Positions 35,949 to 44,353 of a stretch of DNA of 64,000 bases are shown here, piece after piece. Each line of letters starts with the position of its first letter. Position 1 is the first letter of the stretch. Below the pieces are notes generated by a model. That model saw only the letters and a program-made list of their open reading frames with translations. It did no database searches and was not told where the DNA came from. Source of the DNA: Nesterenkonia lutea. Lineage in GTDB: Bacteria; Actinomycetota; Actinomycetes; Actinomycetales; Micrococcaceae. The stretch covers positions 1,612,001-1,676,000 of the forward strand of contig NZ_JADBED010000001.1 in assembly GCF_014873955.1 (NCBI RefSeq), given 5' to 3'. The translations under genes were made by a program, and so were the position numbers.

Positions 35949-36581
35949 ATGCCCGTTCATGACTGCCCTGCACAGCACCCGATTCTCGAATCCAAGACCC
36001 TCCAGACCACACCGATCTACGACCTGGTGGAGGAGACCATTCGTTTCGGCGAGGCCGAGGAGACGCTGACCCGTGCCTTCCTGAAGCACCTCAGCGCGGT
36101 CGCGGTCGTCGCCGTGGATCACCAAGACCGTGTGCTGCTCATCCGCCAGTATCGGCACCCGCTGCGGCAGAACATGTGGGAGATCCCGGCGGGGCTCTTG
36201 GACACTGCGGGGGAATCCATGCTCGACGCCGCGGCGCGGGAACTCCATGAAGAAGCGGACATCTCCGCTGAGACCTGGCATACGCTCGCGGACTTCAACA
36301 CCTCGCCAGGGGCGTCGAACGAGGCCATCCGGATCTACCTCGCCGAAGGCATCTCGGAGACCGCCGAGGCTGACCAGCACGCGCGGGAGGGCGAGGAGGC
36401 AGAGATCGTCAAGACCTGGCTCCCGCTGGCCGAAGCAGTGCAGGCGGTGCTCACTGGTCAGATCCACAACCCCAGTGCGGTCACCGGAATCCTGGCGCTG
36501 CACGCCGTCCGGACCGGGGCCGGGGACCTCCGTGACGCGCGTGCGCCGTGGGCGGATCACCCGCGGGGAATCAAGCCCTGA
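35949..36581 (+). CDS. Nudix hydrolase, ADP-ribose pyrophosphatase type
   Basis: 210 residues. The Nudix box spans about residues 83-105: the loop PAGLLDTAGESMLDAAARE followed by LHEEADI, with a Gly-to-Ala change near its end. The upstream AVVAVDHQDRVLLIRQYRHP and downstream TSPGASNEAIRIYLAEGI segments are typical of ADP-ribose pyrophosphatases. TAGTCT lies 6 bases before the ATG, a leaderless layout. Confidence 0.9.
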   Translation: MPVHDCPAQHPILESKTLQTTPIYDLVEETIRFGEAEETLTRAFLKHLSAVAVVAVDHQDRVLLIRQYRHPLRQNMWEIPAGLLDTAGESMLDAAARELHEEADISAETWHTLADFNTSPGASNEAIRIYLAEGISETAEADQHAREGEEAEIVKTWLPLAEAVQAVLTGQIHNPSAVTGILALHAVRTGAGDLRDARAPWADHPRGIKP

Positions 36582-36618
36582 GGAACGTCAGGGAAGCATC
36601 CGGGCGCGCGAGGGCACC

Positions 36619-36957
36619 TCAGTCGGGCCCGAGCTTGAGCTTCAGGCACTGGCTCAGCGCAGCTTGAAGCAGATTCCACTGCGATGTGGGCCATCTGGCA
36701 TCGATCACTTCGAAGCGGACGGCATGACTGAAGGACCCGTGCCAGAGCTCCACCGCCGGCAGGCGATGTGACTCGGCGGCTCCTGTGAGCGGGTCAAGAC
36801 CTCGGACACGAACGGTGTATCCCAGGTTTTTCGCCTCAGTGGGTATTCCATTGAGGGCCCGATCTTTGAGAGCTCGGATCAATTTAGTAGTGGTTCGATT
36901 AGACAATCGCTGCATTATTTCTTTCGCCGTGTGTGGTGCATCACATGGAGGTTCCAT
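36619..36957 (-). CDS. Hypothetical protein, 112 residues
   Basis: I recognise no family. The N-terminal half is basic (AKEIMQRLSNRTTTKLIRAL) and could be helical. The rest contains VELWHGSFSHAVRFEVIDAR and a terminal QCLKLKLGPD. The start lies in a short AT-richer stretch (about 36850-37020), unlike its neighbours, which may mark acquisition. It is convergent with the Nudix gene. Coding character is moderate, so it may not be a real gene. Confidence 0.5.
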   Translation of the reverse strand: MEPPCDAPHTAKEIMQRLSNRTTTKLIRALKDRALNGIPTEAKNLGYTVRVRGLDPLTGAAESHRLPAVELWHGSFSHAVRFEVIDARWPTSQWNLLQAALSQCLKLKLGPD

Positions 36958-37154
36958 AGTGTCACACGTCGTGCTCTGAATCTATGCTCTGAGATGATTA
37001 TTTCAAACGTTTTAACGCTCTGATCGATTCCCGTCTGATCGACCCGGGCGGGCTGGGAATCGGGACTCGGAGCTTCTCGGAGGCGCGCCCTCTTGACCTC
37101 GTCAGAACCCTCTCTTAGTGTCCAAGCAACGGCGTGCGAGGAGACGATGCAGAC

Positions 37155-37604
37155 ATGATCGACGAATCCAAGAGCTTCACCCTGGCTCGCTCTTTCGCAG
37201 CCACCCCCGAGGAGGTCTGGACCGCCTGGACCGACCCGGATGCGGCCGCCCACTGGTGGCATCCCGAGGGCCTTTCGACTCCTCGCGAATCGGTCGAGAT
37301 GGACGTTCGCGAGGGCGGGACCTACACCTACACGATGGTCGACGACGCCGACGGCACCCGACTCGTCACGGGTGGTGAGTACCGCGAGGTCCTGCCCTAC
37401 GAACGCCTGGTCTTCAGCTGGGGCGACCCGAAGGACGAGATCGAGGACTGCCCCATCGTCACCCTCGTTCTGACACCCACCAGCGAGGGCACCCATATGC
37501 ACTTCCACCTCGCCGGGGCCGATGGAGCCGAAGGGGACAACTTCTACTACGACGGGTGGAACAGCGCGCTCGACATGCTCGGGGAGCACCTCAGCCGCCG
37601 CTGA
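37155..37604 (+). CDS. SRPBCC/AHSA1 domain protein
   Basis: 149-residue single START-like fold. The pattern SFTLARSFAATPEEVWTAWT, DPDAAAHWWHPEGL, GGEYREVLPYERLVFSW and the C-terminal helix YYDGWNSALDMLGEHL matches the activator-of-Hsp90-like (AHSA1) branch, whose bacterial members are of unknown ligand specificity. The ATG at 37155 (MIDESKSF) is preferred over 37134, since GAGGAG lies upstream at a better distance. Confidence 0.88.
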   Translation: MIDESKSFTLARSFAATPEEVWTAWTDPDAAAHWWHPEGLSTPRESVEMDVREGGTYTYTMVDDADGTRLVTGGEYREVLPYERLVFSWGDPKDEIEDCPIVTLVLTPTSEGTHMHFHLAGADGAEGDNFYYDGWNSALDMLGEHLSRR

Positions 37605-37678
37605 ACAAGGGAGACCCCAGGACGATCAACGGATTCACCGCCGTTGAGTACCGGTGTTCATCTTGCTGAGCACCTCCG

Positions 37679-38638
37679 TCAGCCGGCCTTCTTCTTCTGG
37701 CTGGAACCTCCGCCTTTGGACGACCCCTTCGAGAAACCATCCCTGGATCCATCCTTGGAAGACCCACTCTTGGAAGACCCGGTCTTCGAAGAAGCACTAT
37801 CTGACTTCTTCTTGGACGAGCCCTCCCCCGAGCCCCCCGAAGCCTTCCCCGAGCTCTTCCGCCGGGAGTCCACGGACTTCTTCAGCGCCTCCATGAGGTC
37901 GATGACGTTGCCGTCGCCGTCGTCCTCATCCTCGACCTCGCCAAAGGTCGCCTCGGTGTCGATGTCCTCCCCGTGTGCCAGCTTCTCCTCCACCAGGGTG
38001 TGCAGCTGGTCCTGGTATTCATCCTTGAACCGCTCCGGCTCGAAGTCCTCGGAGTAGGAGTCCACCAGCGAGCTCGCCATCTCCTGTTCCTTCTTCGTCA
38101 GCCGAGACTTGGGGATGTCGAACTCGGGCTCGCGCAGCTCGTCGGCCCAGCGCAGTCCCTGCAGCACGATCACGTCCTCGCGGACCCGCAGCACGCCCAG
38201 CCGGGTCTTCGACCGCAGCGTGAACGTCACGATCGCCACTCGGGAGGATTCTTCCAGCGTGCGGCGCAGCAGCACATAGGCCTTCGCGGACTTCCCGGCG
38301 GGCTCCAGGTAGTAGGACTTCTCCAGCTCCATGGAGTCGATCTGCTCCTCGGGCACGAACTGCTCCACCGCGATCTCCTTGGAGTCGTCCGCGGGCAGGT
38401 CAGCGAGCTCCTCTTTGGTCAGGACCACCGTGGACTCCCCGGCGTCGTAGGCCTTGTCGATGTCCTTGTACTCGACCTTCTTCCCGCAGACCTCGCAATG
38501 ACGCTCGTACCTGATCCGGCCACCGTCCTCGTCGTGGACCTGATGCATGGAGAGGTCGTGGCTCTTGGTGGCCGAATAGAGCTTGATCGGCACCGTCACC
38601 AGCCCGAAGGACACTTCACCAGACCAGATCGCCCGCAT
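37679..38638 (-). CDS. ku: Non-homologous end joining protein Ku
   Basis: 319 residues. The bacterial Ku core starts MRAIWSGEVSFGLVTVPIKL and includes IRYERHCEVCGKKVEYKDI and the bridge region up to about residue 255. The last 55 residues are a Lys/Ser/Gly tail, which in other Ku proteins binds DNA or recruits LigD. GAGGAG precedes the ATG. The partner LigD is encoded 11 kb away at 49382 on the opposite strand. Confidence 0.96.
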   Translation of the reverse strand: MRAIWSGEVSFGLVTVPIKLYSATKSHDLSMHQVHDEDGGRIRYERHCEVCGKKVEYKDIDKAYDAGESTVVLTKEELADLPADDSKEIAVEQFVPEEQIDSMELEKSYYLEPAGKSAKAYVLLRRTLEESSRVAIVTFTLRSKTRLGVLRVREDVIVLQGLRWADELREPEFDIPKSRLTKKEQEMASSLVDSYSEDFEPERFKDEYQDQLHTLVEEKLAHGEDIDTEATFGEVEDEDDGDGNVIDLMEALKKSVDSRRKSSGKASGGSGEGSSKKKSDSASSKTGSSKSGSSKDGSRDGFSKGSSKGGGSSQKKKAG

Positions 38639-38716
38639 GGCTCACTCCTCAAGTTGTTCGTCACCGCTGCTGGCCCTATGACACCACAGCCACCCAGGTC
38701 AGGAAAGAGCAGGCCG

Positions 38717-38729
38717 ACGACGACGGCGC
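38717..38729 (+). repeat. Family II tail motif, isolated copy
   Basis: ACGACGACGGCGC occurs between the Ku gene and the M23 gene, in the same orientation as the three other copies. No flanking hairpin is present. Confidence 0.5.
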
Positions 38730-38745
38730 GAGCCTACGCAAGAAT

Positions 38746-39615
38746 CTAGGCCTCGAAGATCTCTCCGTTGCGCGGCATCGATCGAACGGCATTCTCCGCA
38801 GGTTCCTTCGCGATCTCCTGCAGGGACGGTTCGATCTCTCCGGACCGCGTGATGTTCTCCCAGGTCATCTTCAGACCTGCTGCCGTGTGGGGATCTGCGC
38901 GGTCCATGAGGTGCACGTGCAGATGCGGCTCCGAGGTGTTCCCGGTGTTGCCGACCTCCCCGAGCTGCCCGCCGACGCCTACTCGTTGCCCCGCCTGCAC
39001 GCTGAGGCTGCCCCTGCGCAGGTGTGCGTAGACCGCGGCGGTGCCATCGTCGTGACGAACGATCACATGATTGCCGAGGAGTGCGCGCTGCCCGGCCACT
39101 GAGCGGAACACGCCCTCGATGCTCATCATGTACAACAGGCCCTGCCAGGTGTTTCGGGCACGGTGGTCGCGGGAACCGGACCAGGTTCGTGTGACCACAC
39201 CGGGAGCCATCGCGTGCACCGGGGCATCGAAGCTGAGGTACTCCTCGGGGCGAGAACCGCGCCAGGCTTTTCGAACCTTGGCAGGGGTGTCGGCCGTGGT
39301 CGGCCGGAGGATGTCGATGGCGCAGTATTGCCCGAGGAACCGGGTTCCGTGGCTCGGCAGCTGTTGGCCCGGCGTGTTCAGGGCGGCCCACCTCCCCCGC
39401 ACCGGAGCCGCCATCGCACAGGGCTCATGTTCCTCTGCTCTCGGATGCACGCTGCCCAGCACCACGCCCAGCCCGATCAGCGTGATCAGCACCAGTGGCG
39501 GCACCGCGGCCACGAAGACCGGCACCGCGTCCAAGACGCCCAGCACACCCAGCACGAAACCCATGAGGACCAGACCATGCCAGAGCGGCTTCAACTTCGA
39601 GATCGCACGGCGCAT
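38746..39615 (-). CDS. Membrane-bound M23 family metallopeptidase
   Basis: 289 residues. Two membrane helices lie at the N-terminus (WHGLVLMGFVLGVLGVLDAV and FVAAVPPLVLITLIGLGVVL). The peptidase domain has the zinc/active-site segments QYCAIDI, VHAMAPGVVTRTW, NHVIVRHDDGTAAVYAHL and EPHLHVHL. It would act on peptidoglycan cross-bridges outside the membrane. Its ATG overlaps the stop of the upstream ArsR-type gene (TGATG), so regulator and peptidase are translationally coupled. Confidence 0.88.
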   Translation of the reverse strand: MRRAISKLKPLWHGLVLMGFVLGVLGVLDAVPVFVAAVPPLVLITLIGLGVVLGSVHPRAEEHEPCAMAAPVRGRWAALNTPGQQLPSHGTRFLGQYCAIDILRPTTADTPAKVRKAWRGSRPEEYLSFDAPVHAMAPGVVTRTWSGSRDHRARNTWQGLLYMMSIEGVFRSVAGQRALLGNHVIVRHDDGTAAVYAHLRRGSLSVQAGQRVGVGGQLGEVGNTGNTSEPHLHVHLMDRADPHTAAGLKMTWENITRSGEIEPSLQEIAKEPAENAVRSMPRNGEIFEA

Positions 39616-40130
39616 CAGCGATCCACCCCCAGCAGCATGACCAGCAGCGGAACGATCCGGGCCGGGGGCACCTCATACCTGCTGTTGCCCAGAGACTTCA
39701 CCCATCCCGCGGCGACCAGCTGACGCAGGTGATGGTAGACCTGGCCGCTGGTTCCAAAGTCTCCCGCCTCGCGGATCTCCTCGACCGTGGAGGCATCCGT
39801 GAGCAGCCGCTGAAGAAGCTGCAGCCTCACCGGATGGGCCAAGGCCGAGAGCGAGTCGGACCGTGACCCGAAGTCTGTCTCGAACAGCTCCTGCGTCGAG
39901 GCCTGGATCTGCCATTGCGCGTGATGACCATTGGGCACAGTCACCGCACCTGTCATCAGGACAGCTCCGGCAGGATCCGCAGTGCGCTGCTTGAGCCCCT
40001 CCAGCGCCCAGAAGATATCCTCCTGATCCCCCGGCGGCGGCGGCGCCGGGGGCGACTCGAGGGCAGCCAGGCGCTGCTCCACCTCGGCCAGACGCTCAGC
40101 AAGCGAGTGGAGTCCCGATTCATCAGTCAT
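39615..40130 (-). CDS. ArsR-type winged-helix regulator
   Basis: 171 residues. A coiled-coil-like N-terminus (LHSLAERLAEVEQRLAALES) and a Pro linker precede the DNA-binding domain: LSALAHPVRLQLLQRLLTDA, EAGDFGTSGQVYHHLRQLVA and AGWVKSLGNSRYEVPPARIV. No metal-binding Cys pair is visible, so it is not a classical metal sensor. TATCGT lies 6 bases before the ATG, a leaderless layout, followed upstream by three palindromes that are probably its operator. Confidence 0.87.
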   Translation of the reverse strand: MTDESGLHSLAERLAEVEQRLAALESPPAPPPPGDQEDIFWALEGLKQRTADPAGAVLMTGAVTVPNGHHAQWQIQASTQELFETDFGSRSDSLSALAHPVRLQLLQRLLTDASTVEEIREAGDFGTSGQVYHHLRQLVAAGWVKSLGNSRYEVPPARIVPLLVMLLGVDR

Positions 40131-40137
40131 GGACCTA

Positions 40138-40164
40138 CGATATCGAGATCACGTGATTACGTAA
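40138..40164. promoter_or_regulatory. Cluster of three palindromes upstream of the ArsR-M23 operon
   Basis: CGATATCG (40138-40145), ATCACGTGAT (40148-40157) and TTACGTAA (40157-40164) are each perfect palindromes within 27 bases. The first overlaps the -10 box. This fits autoregulation by the ArsR-type protein. Confidence 0.55.
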
Positions 40165-40215
40165 ATACCAATAACACCGATTGCCGCAGTCCGATCTGAG
40201 CGGTGGCGAGACACA

Positions 40216-40252
40216 CTGCGGGGCACTGCCGACATCCGGCAGTGCCCCGCAG
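40216..40252 (-). terminator. Perfect 15-base hairpin downstream of the 75-residue membrane protein
   Basis: CTGCGGGGCACTGCC (40216) pairs perfectly with its complement at 40238-40252 across a 7-base loop, 14 bases after the gene's stop codon. There is no long U-tract. Confidence 0.75.
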
Positions 40253-40266
40253 CAGAAGACTGGAGA

Positions 40267-40494
40267 TCAGTGCTTCTTGGAGCTCTTCTCCAGTTCGGCC
40301 AGGGCCAGCCCCAGCCCGAAGAACGTCGGCGCCCAGTGACCGACAAAGATGCCCCATCGGTCAGCCTGCGGCTTGGAGTCGTCGTTGCCGAAGCGTGAAA
40401 CGCTCCAGCTCACGACGGACAGGCCCACCGAGACCAGCGCGGCGTTATAGGCGTGCTCTGAACGAAGACCGAGATTGTGCAATGTCGTCAACAT
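40267..40494 (-). CDS. Small membrane protein, 75 residues
   Basis: Two hydrophobic segments (YNAALVSVGLSVVSWSVSRF and FVGHWAPTFFGLGLALAEL) are separated by a polar loop. The tail is KSSKKH. It has a GGAGG site 7 bases before the ATG and its own terminator, so it looks like a single expressed gene. The pattern GIFVGHWAPTFF is familiar from short uncharacterised actinobacterial membrane proteins. Function unknown. Confidence 0.8.
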   Translation of the reverse strand: MLTTLHNLGLRSEHAYNAALVSVGLSVVSWSVSRFGNDDSKPQADRWGIFVGHWAPTFFGLGLALAELEKSSKKH

Positions 40495-40674
40495 ATGATT
40501 CCTCCCAGAGATTTCATTGTCAGCACCCGGAGCGGCTGGGCACCTGGCTCGAAACTAGGTGTGCCGCCTGAGGATTCCATGATCACTGCCTAGATCTACG
40601 CTCCTTGCGCGTATGGCATTCTCCGGAGCGCCATGGCCCGGCGGCTTCACCGCGGGCTCGGTGAGGGAGAAGAA

Positions 40675-41001
40675 CTACTGGTCAAACGTCGACAGACCGG
40701 CGGAACTGCCGGCAATCTCCCGCAGCGCCTGCAAATGCGCACTGAAGGCTGAACGTCCGGCGCGGGTGAGGGACAGCCACGTGATCTGACGTGCATCGCC
40801 ACGGCCAGCGGATGCCGCCTTGCTTGAGGAGACGTATCCGGCCCCGGCGAGCGTCTTGAGATGCTTCGACAATGTGGCATCCGAAACCTCCAGAGTGTCG
40901 CGCAGCACGGCGAAGTCGAGGTGGTCCACGGGACGCAGGAGCCCGCAGATGCGCAGCCGTACCGGCGCGTGGATGGTCTCGTCGAACGCGGCCTCAGGCA
41001 C
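40675..41001 (-). CDS. Winged-helix transcriptional regulator
   Basis: 108 residues. The pattern TIHAPVRLRICGLLRPVDHL, FAVLRDTLEVSDATLSKHLK and LAGAGYVSSSKAASAGRG with ITWLSLTRAGRSAF matches the short winged-helix family that often controls a neighbouring membrane protein. The start GTG at 41001 overlaps the stop of the upstream membrane gene by eight bases; an earlier ATG would extend far into that gene. Confidence 0.85.
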   Translation of the reverse strand: MPEAAFDETIHAPVRLRICGLLRPVDHLDFAVLRDTLEVSDATLSKHLKTLAGAGYVSSSKAASAGRGDARQITWLSLTRAGRSAFSAHLQALREIAGSSAGLSTFDQ

Positions 41002-41461
41002 GGCGCAGTCGCTCCACAGCTGAGCGGTACGCGACACCGGCGAGGCATGTCGTCGCCACCAAAGCGGCAAGACTGGTCAGCGCAACGGCCCAGTGCAGGC
41101 CGAAGGACACCAGCCCGAGCGAGACGCTGAAGAGCACCAGACAGACCACGACAACGCCCGCGACAGCCCAGCCGGCCTGCGCGCCCATCGACCGGAAGCG
41201 GACACCAGTCTGGCGCCTGATCAGATAGACGACCACGAGCGCGCCGACCAGCGCCAGCCAGCCAGAGGTGGGCGGCTCATAGTCCGCACCGGGGCTGGTG
41301 AACGCCGCGCTGGAGACCCACCATGCAGCCATGCACCCCAAAGCGACCAGCAGAACCCATGGCGCGTGGACGCTCGAGGCGAGGCGGTCGCGGTCGGCCT
41401 CAAGGGTTCCCAAGGCGCCCCTGGCTTCTTCAGGCGACGGAAGAGCAGAATCATTTTCCAT
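40994..41461 (-). CDS. Four-helix membrane protein paired with the regulator
   Basis: 155 residues. The N-terminus is polar (MENDSALPSPEEARGALGTL). Two pairs of helices follow (VLLVALGCMAAWWVSSAAFT, LALVGALVVVYLIR and AVAGVVVVCLVLFSVSLGLV, LHWAVALTSLAALVATTCLA). No function is known. The ATG at 41461 has TACGCT 7 bases upstream and is probably leaderless. It is translationally coupled with the winged-helix gene. Confidence 0.82.
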   Translation of the reverse strand: MENDSALPSPEEARGALGTLEADRDRLASSVHAPWVLLVALGCMAAWWVSSAAFTSPGADYEPPTSGWLALVGALVVVYLIRRQTGVRFRSMGAQAGWAVAGVVVVCLVLFSVSLGLVSFGLHWAVALTSLAALVATTCLAGVAYRSAVERLRRA

Positions 41462-41535
41462 AACGGAAAGCGTACCGGTTATTTTCTGCAACGGCAAGCT
41501 ACTCGACCGTCGGTTGCCGAAGCCTAGTGACTGGA

Positions 41536-42258
41536 TCAGTCGACGGAGAACATGCTCTTCGATGTGCGTCCGATGACGCCTGTCATGGTCGCATCCACAG
41601 TTCCGCCAATCACTCCACCGACAAGCGGAATACCCTTAGCGAGGGTGATTGCAGATCTCTTCGTCCCATACTTGGCCAGAAGCATGAAGCCTGCCTTCTT
41701 GTTGACCTGGCGGATCACCGCGACCGGGATGCGCTTGATCGCCTGCATCGCCACCTTCTCCCCCACTTTGATTCCGATTGTCTTCGCTATCTGTTGCGAG
41801 TTGGATCCAACTGCGACAAGCGTGACAACGGTGCGCACGTGCGGGTCCGTGGGGTCGTAGCCCCGCAGGTACGCTATTGAGGCCGTGAGTCGCGCATTGA
41901 CCACGAGCGCGCCAGCCATGTTCGCCGGAATGGTCACGGGCATGGCGATGAATCCGCCGAGACCTGTCACAAAACCGTTGACGCTGGCTGCCTGGATGGA
42001 CTCGGTCACGAGCCTCTTAATCGTCTTCTCAATATCCTCGTGCTCCTCCGGCCTCGCCTCCCGGGTTTGGTCAGCGTTCGGTCGGTAGCGGTCCCCTTGG
42101 ACGCGGCGTAGTCGATCCTCGGCCCATTTGATCGACCCGTCCATCGGACCAACGCCTGAGTCGATCACCCTTCCAACCAGACTCAATAGTTGAGCAGACG
42201 CCTTCTCGGCGGTAGTAGTCGGTGCCTCTTCGTGTTCCGGAGCGCTCGTGCTGGCCAT
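41536..42258 (-). CDS. EcsC family protein
   Basis: 240 residues. Features of the EcsC family are GFVTGLGGFIAMPVTIPANM, then LTASIAYLRGYDPTDPHVRT and the glycine-rich end GIPLVGGVIGGTVDATMTG. The role of these membrane-associated proteins is uncertain. The ATG at 42258 is chosen because GGAGAGGA precedes it; the 70-codon longer reading has no binding site. Base composition is lower in GC than its neighbours. Confidence 0.85.
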   Translation of the reverse strand: MASTSAPEHEEAPTTTAEKASAQLLSLVGRVIDSGVGPMDGSIKWAEDRLRRVQGDRYRPNADQTREARPEEHEDIEKTIKRLVTESIQAASVNGFVTGLGGFIAMPVTIPANMAGALVVNARLTASIAYLRGYDPTDPHVRTVVTLVAVGSNSQQIAKTIGIKVGEKVAMQAIKRIPVAVIRQVNKKAGFMLLAKYGTKRSAITLAKGIPLVGGVIGGTVDATMTGVIGRTSKSMFSVD

Positions 42259-42544
42259 GCCGGGTCCTCTCCAGGTTTCTCCTGCGAGTGCCGGTGGCCA
42301 GAGTTTCGCCAACGGAGAAGGTCGCCTCTCGAATTGTCGGAAAGTACGACCACACCCATGCACTTTAGCGTCCAGCTCAATCGAAAATAGAAGAACGGGA
42401 GTACCTCGGCGCGCCTTAGGGAAACCGTGTGACCAGAAGATCGCTAAATCACTTGCGCTAGAACGCATGATTGCGTTGCCGGTTGGAGCTTGCGTGTTGG
42501 TTCTTGCTGGTTCTTAAAGCAGCAATCTGTCTCCGTTGCCGAGA

Positions 42545-43405
42545 CTAGTGAGCGCTGGAACGATAGGTGGCCAGGCCGAGGGTGCCCAGGACGGCGGAGA
42601 CATCCCGCGGGGACAGGAGACCAGCCGACGACGGCGGCAGGTGGGCCGCGACATGCACCCGCTCCCCTGCCGCAGTGGGCAGGGTCAGGACCGAGCTGTA
42701 TCCGCGCTCGGCACCCCGGGCCGTGAGTTCGAAGCCCGACAGGGTCTGGTGTGGGACTCGCTGCGGGCCAAATCCAGGCAGGGCCGAGGCGAGGCCGGCG
42801 GGCTCGAAGACCTTTCCCATCCAGCCGTGGATCCGTTGCCGAGTCTCAGCAGACAGTGCCGAAGGTTCAGCGGACTCGCCCTCGAGGTCTTCCGGGGCGC
42901 CGAGTGCGCGCAGCAGGTTCAGCGTCTCGGCGCAGGTGCTCTGACCGAGCAGTCCCTCGCCCCAGGACTCTTCGCGTTCAACACCTGTGAGCTGAACGGC
43001 GTCCAGACCAAGCGTGGCCACCAGACCCCGCCCTTCTTCGAGCAGGTCGACGCCCTCGGACTGGGCGAACTCCAGCAGCGCCAACACACAGGCCGCGTCC
43101 CCAGTGGAGAAGACCAGGTTCACCGCGTCATCCACGCTGAGTTCGAGGTCTCCAGACATGAGGCGAAGCGTTCCCGTGCGGGCTCCGGAACGGTGGTCGC
43201 TGGTCACCGGGAGCGGGTGCTCCAGGAATCCCGCGTCGCCCTCGCCGAGATGCGCCAGGGTCAGCCCGAGGACCAGCTTGCCGATGCCGGCAAGGTCATG
43301 CGGCTCGTCCGCTCGGGACTCCGCCATCACCCCGGTGGGACCAGCTCCAGCCAGCGCGAACCGCAGCTCCGGCATGGCCTCGGCACACTCCTGCAGACTC
43401 AGCAT
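42545..43405 (-). CDS. Beta-lactamase-fold protein lacking catalytic residues
   Basis: 286 residues, downstream of and homologous to the serine hydrolase at 43413. Where that protein has STRK, this one has GIGK (residues 40-43), so the nucleophile Ser is Gly. Where the neighbour has SDN, this one has GDA (about residues 102-104). Flanking sequence still aligns (LVLGLTLAHLGEGDAGFLEH, LSVDDAVNLVFSTGDAACVL). It is therefore a probable non-enzymatic paralogue. The ATG at 43405 has GAGG 5 bases upstream, and the upstream gene stops 7 bases before it. Confidence 0.78.
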   Translation of the reverse strand: MLSLQECAEAMPELRFALAGAGPTGVMAESRADEPHDLAGIGKLVLGLTLAHLGEGDAGFLEHPLPVTSDHRSGARTGTLRLMSGDLELSVDDAVNLVFSTGDAACVLALLEFAQSEGVDLLEEGRGLVATLGLDAVQLTGVEREESWGEGLLGQSTCAETLNLLRALGAPEDLEGESAEPSALSAETRQRIHGWMGKVFEPAGLASALPGFGPQRVPHQTLSGFELTARGAERGYSSVLTLPTAAGERVHVAAHLPPSSAGLLSPRDVSAVLGTLGLATYRSSAH

Positions 43406-43412
43406 CTTCACC

Positions 43413-44303
43413 TCAGCGACCACGGGCCCACTCCTGAACTGCCAGTCCCACCTCGGCGAAGAGATCGAAGGCGGCCACGCGGCCCGGCACCCCAGAGGGC
43501 AGCTCGGTCGGAATGTTCTCCGCATAGGCCGCGACCGCAGCCGAGGGAGCCCCAGCAGCAGACAGGGCGAGCCCCACCTGAGACAGGCTCCGCAGCCCGC
43601 GTCCGTTCTTCTCCGCGAACTGGATCTCCGTGCAAGACACTCCCAGCGCCGGGGTGAACAGTCCGAGCATCGCGTCCCGCGCGAACCCGCAGAGTTCCCG
43701 AGAGAGCAGCAGCTGCGTGGCGGAAGCCTCCTCCACGCAGCCGCGGCCCAACTTCTCCAGCAAGCGGGACTGATCCTGCGCCGTCGTCGTGGTGAGGGTC
43801 TCCAGGGAGTGGCTCCAGGTCAGGTCGCCGGTGCGGGGGAAGATCTCGCGGTGCAGGGTGGCGTGCAGGCCCATCCATGCGCAGTAGTCATTGACCCATT
43901 GCAGGGGGTCGGGGCGGACGGAGCCGATGGCGCGGAAGACCAGCTGGGTGCAGATGTTGTCCGAGGTGCTCATCATCTGCACCAGGGAGTCACGCAGGTT
44001 CAACGAGATTCCCGCGGCGAGGTTGCGCATGATCCCGGCCTGGACCCCGTCCTTCATCTCCTCGGTGATGACCGAACGGTCCTCCAGGCTGAGCTCGCCG
44101 GTCTTCACCAGCGCGAGGCAGGCCAGCAGGACGCTGACCTTGCGGGTGCTGAAGGAGGCGACGGCGCGGGTGGAGTCCCGGGCGATGACCTCACCCGTGC
44201 CGATGGGGCGGATCTCCCAGGACAGGGCGAAGGGCTGGTCCGCGGCGAGGCGCGTGAGCGCGGCCTCGAGCTGCTGCAGCTGCTGCCCCACAAGACTCCT
44301 CAT
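43413..44303 (-). CDS. Class A beta-lactamase-like serine hydrolase
   Basis: 296 residues, no signal peptide. The three class A motifs are visible: STRK (S52-K55), SDN (114-116) and KNG (232-234, in place of KTG). Cytoplasmic members of this actinobacterial family are of unknown substrate; a DD-peptidase/beta-lactamase or esterase activity is inferred. The start ATG at 44303 is one of several possibilities. The degenerate paralogue follows directly, so the two arose by tandem duplication. Confidence 0.83.
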   Translation of the reverse strand: MRSLVGQQLQQLEAALTRLAADQPFALSWEIRPIGTGEVIARDSTRAVASFSTRKVSVLLACLALVKTGELSLEDRSVITEEMKDGVQAGIMRNLAAGISLNLRDSLVQMMSTSDNICTQLVFRAIGSVRPDPLQWVNDYCAWMGLHATLHREIFPRTGDLTWSHSLETLTTTTAQDQSRLLEKLGRGCVEEASATQLLLSRELCGFARDAMLGLFTPALGVSCTEIQFAEKNGRGLRSLSQVGLALSAAGAPSAAVAAYAENIPTELPSGVPGRVAAFDLFAEVGLAVQEWARGR

Positions 44304-44353
44304 CGCTGCTCGTGCCGGATACGACCAGCATAATCGTGTCAGGACATTCCGTC

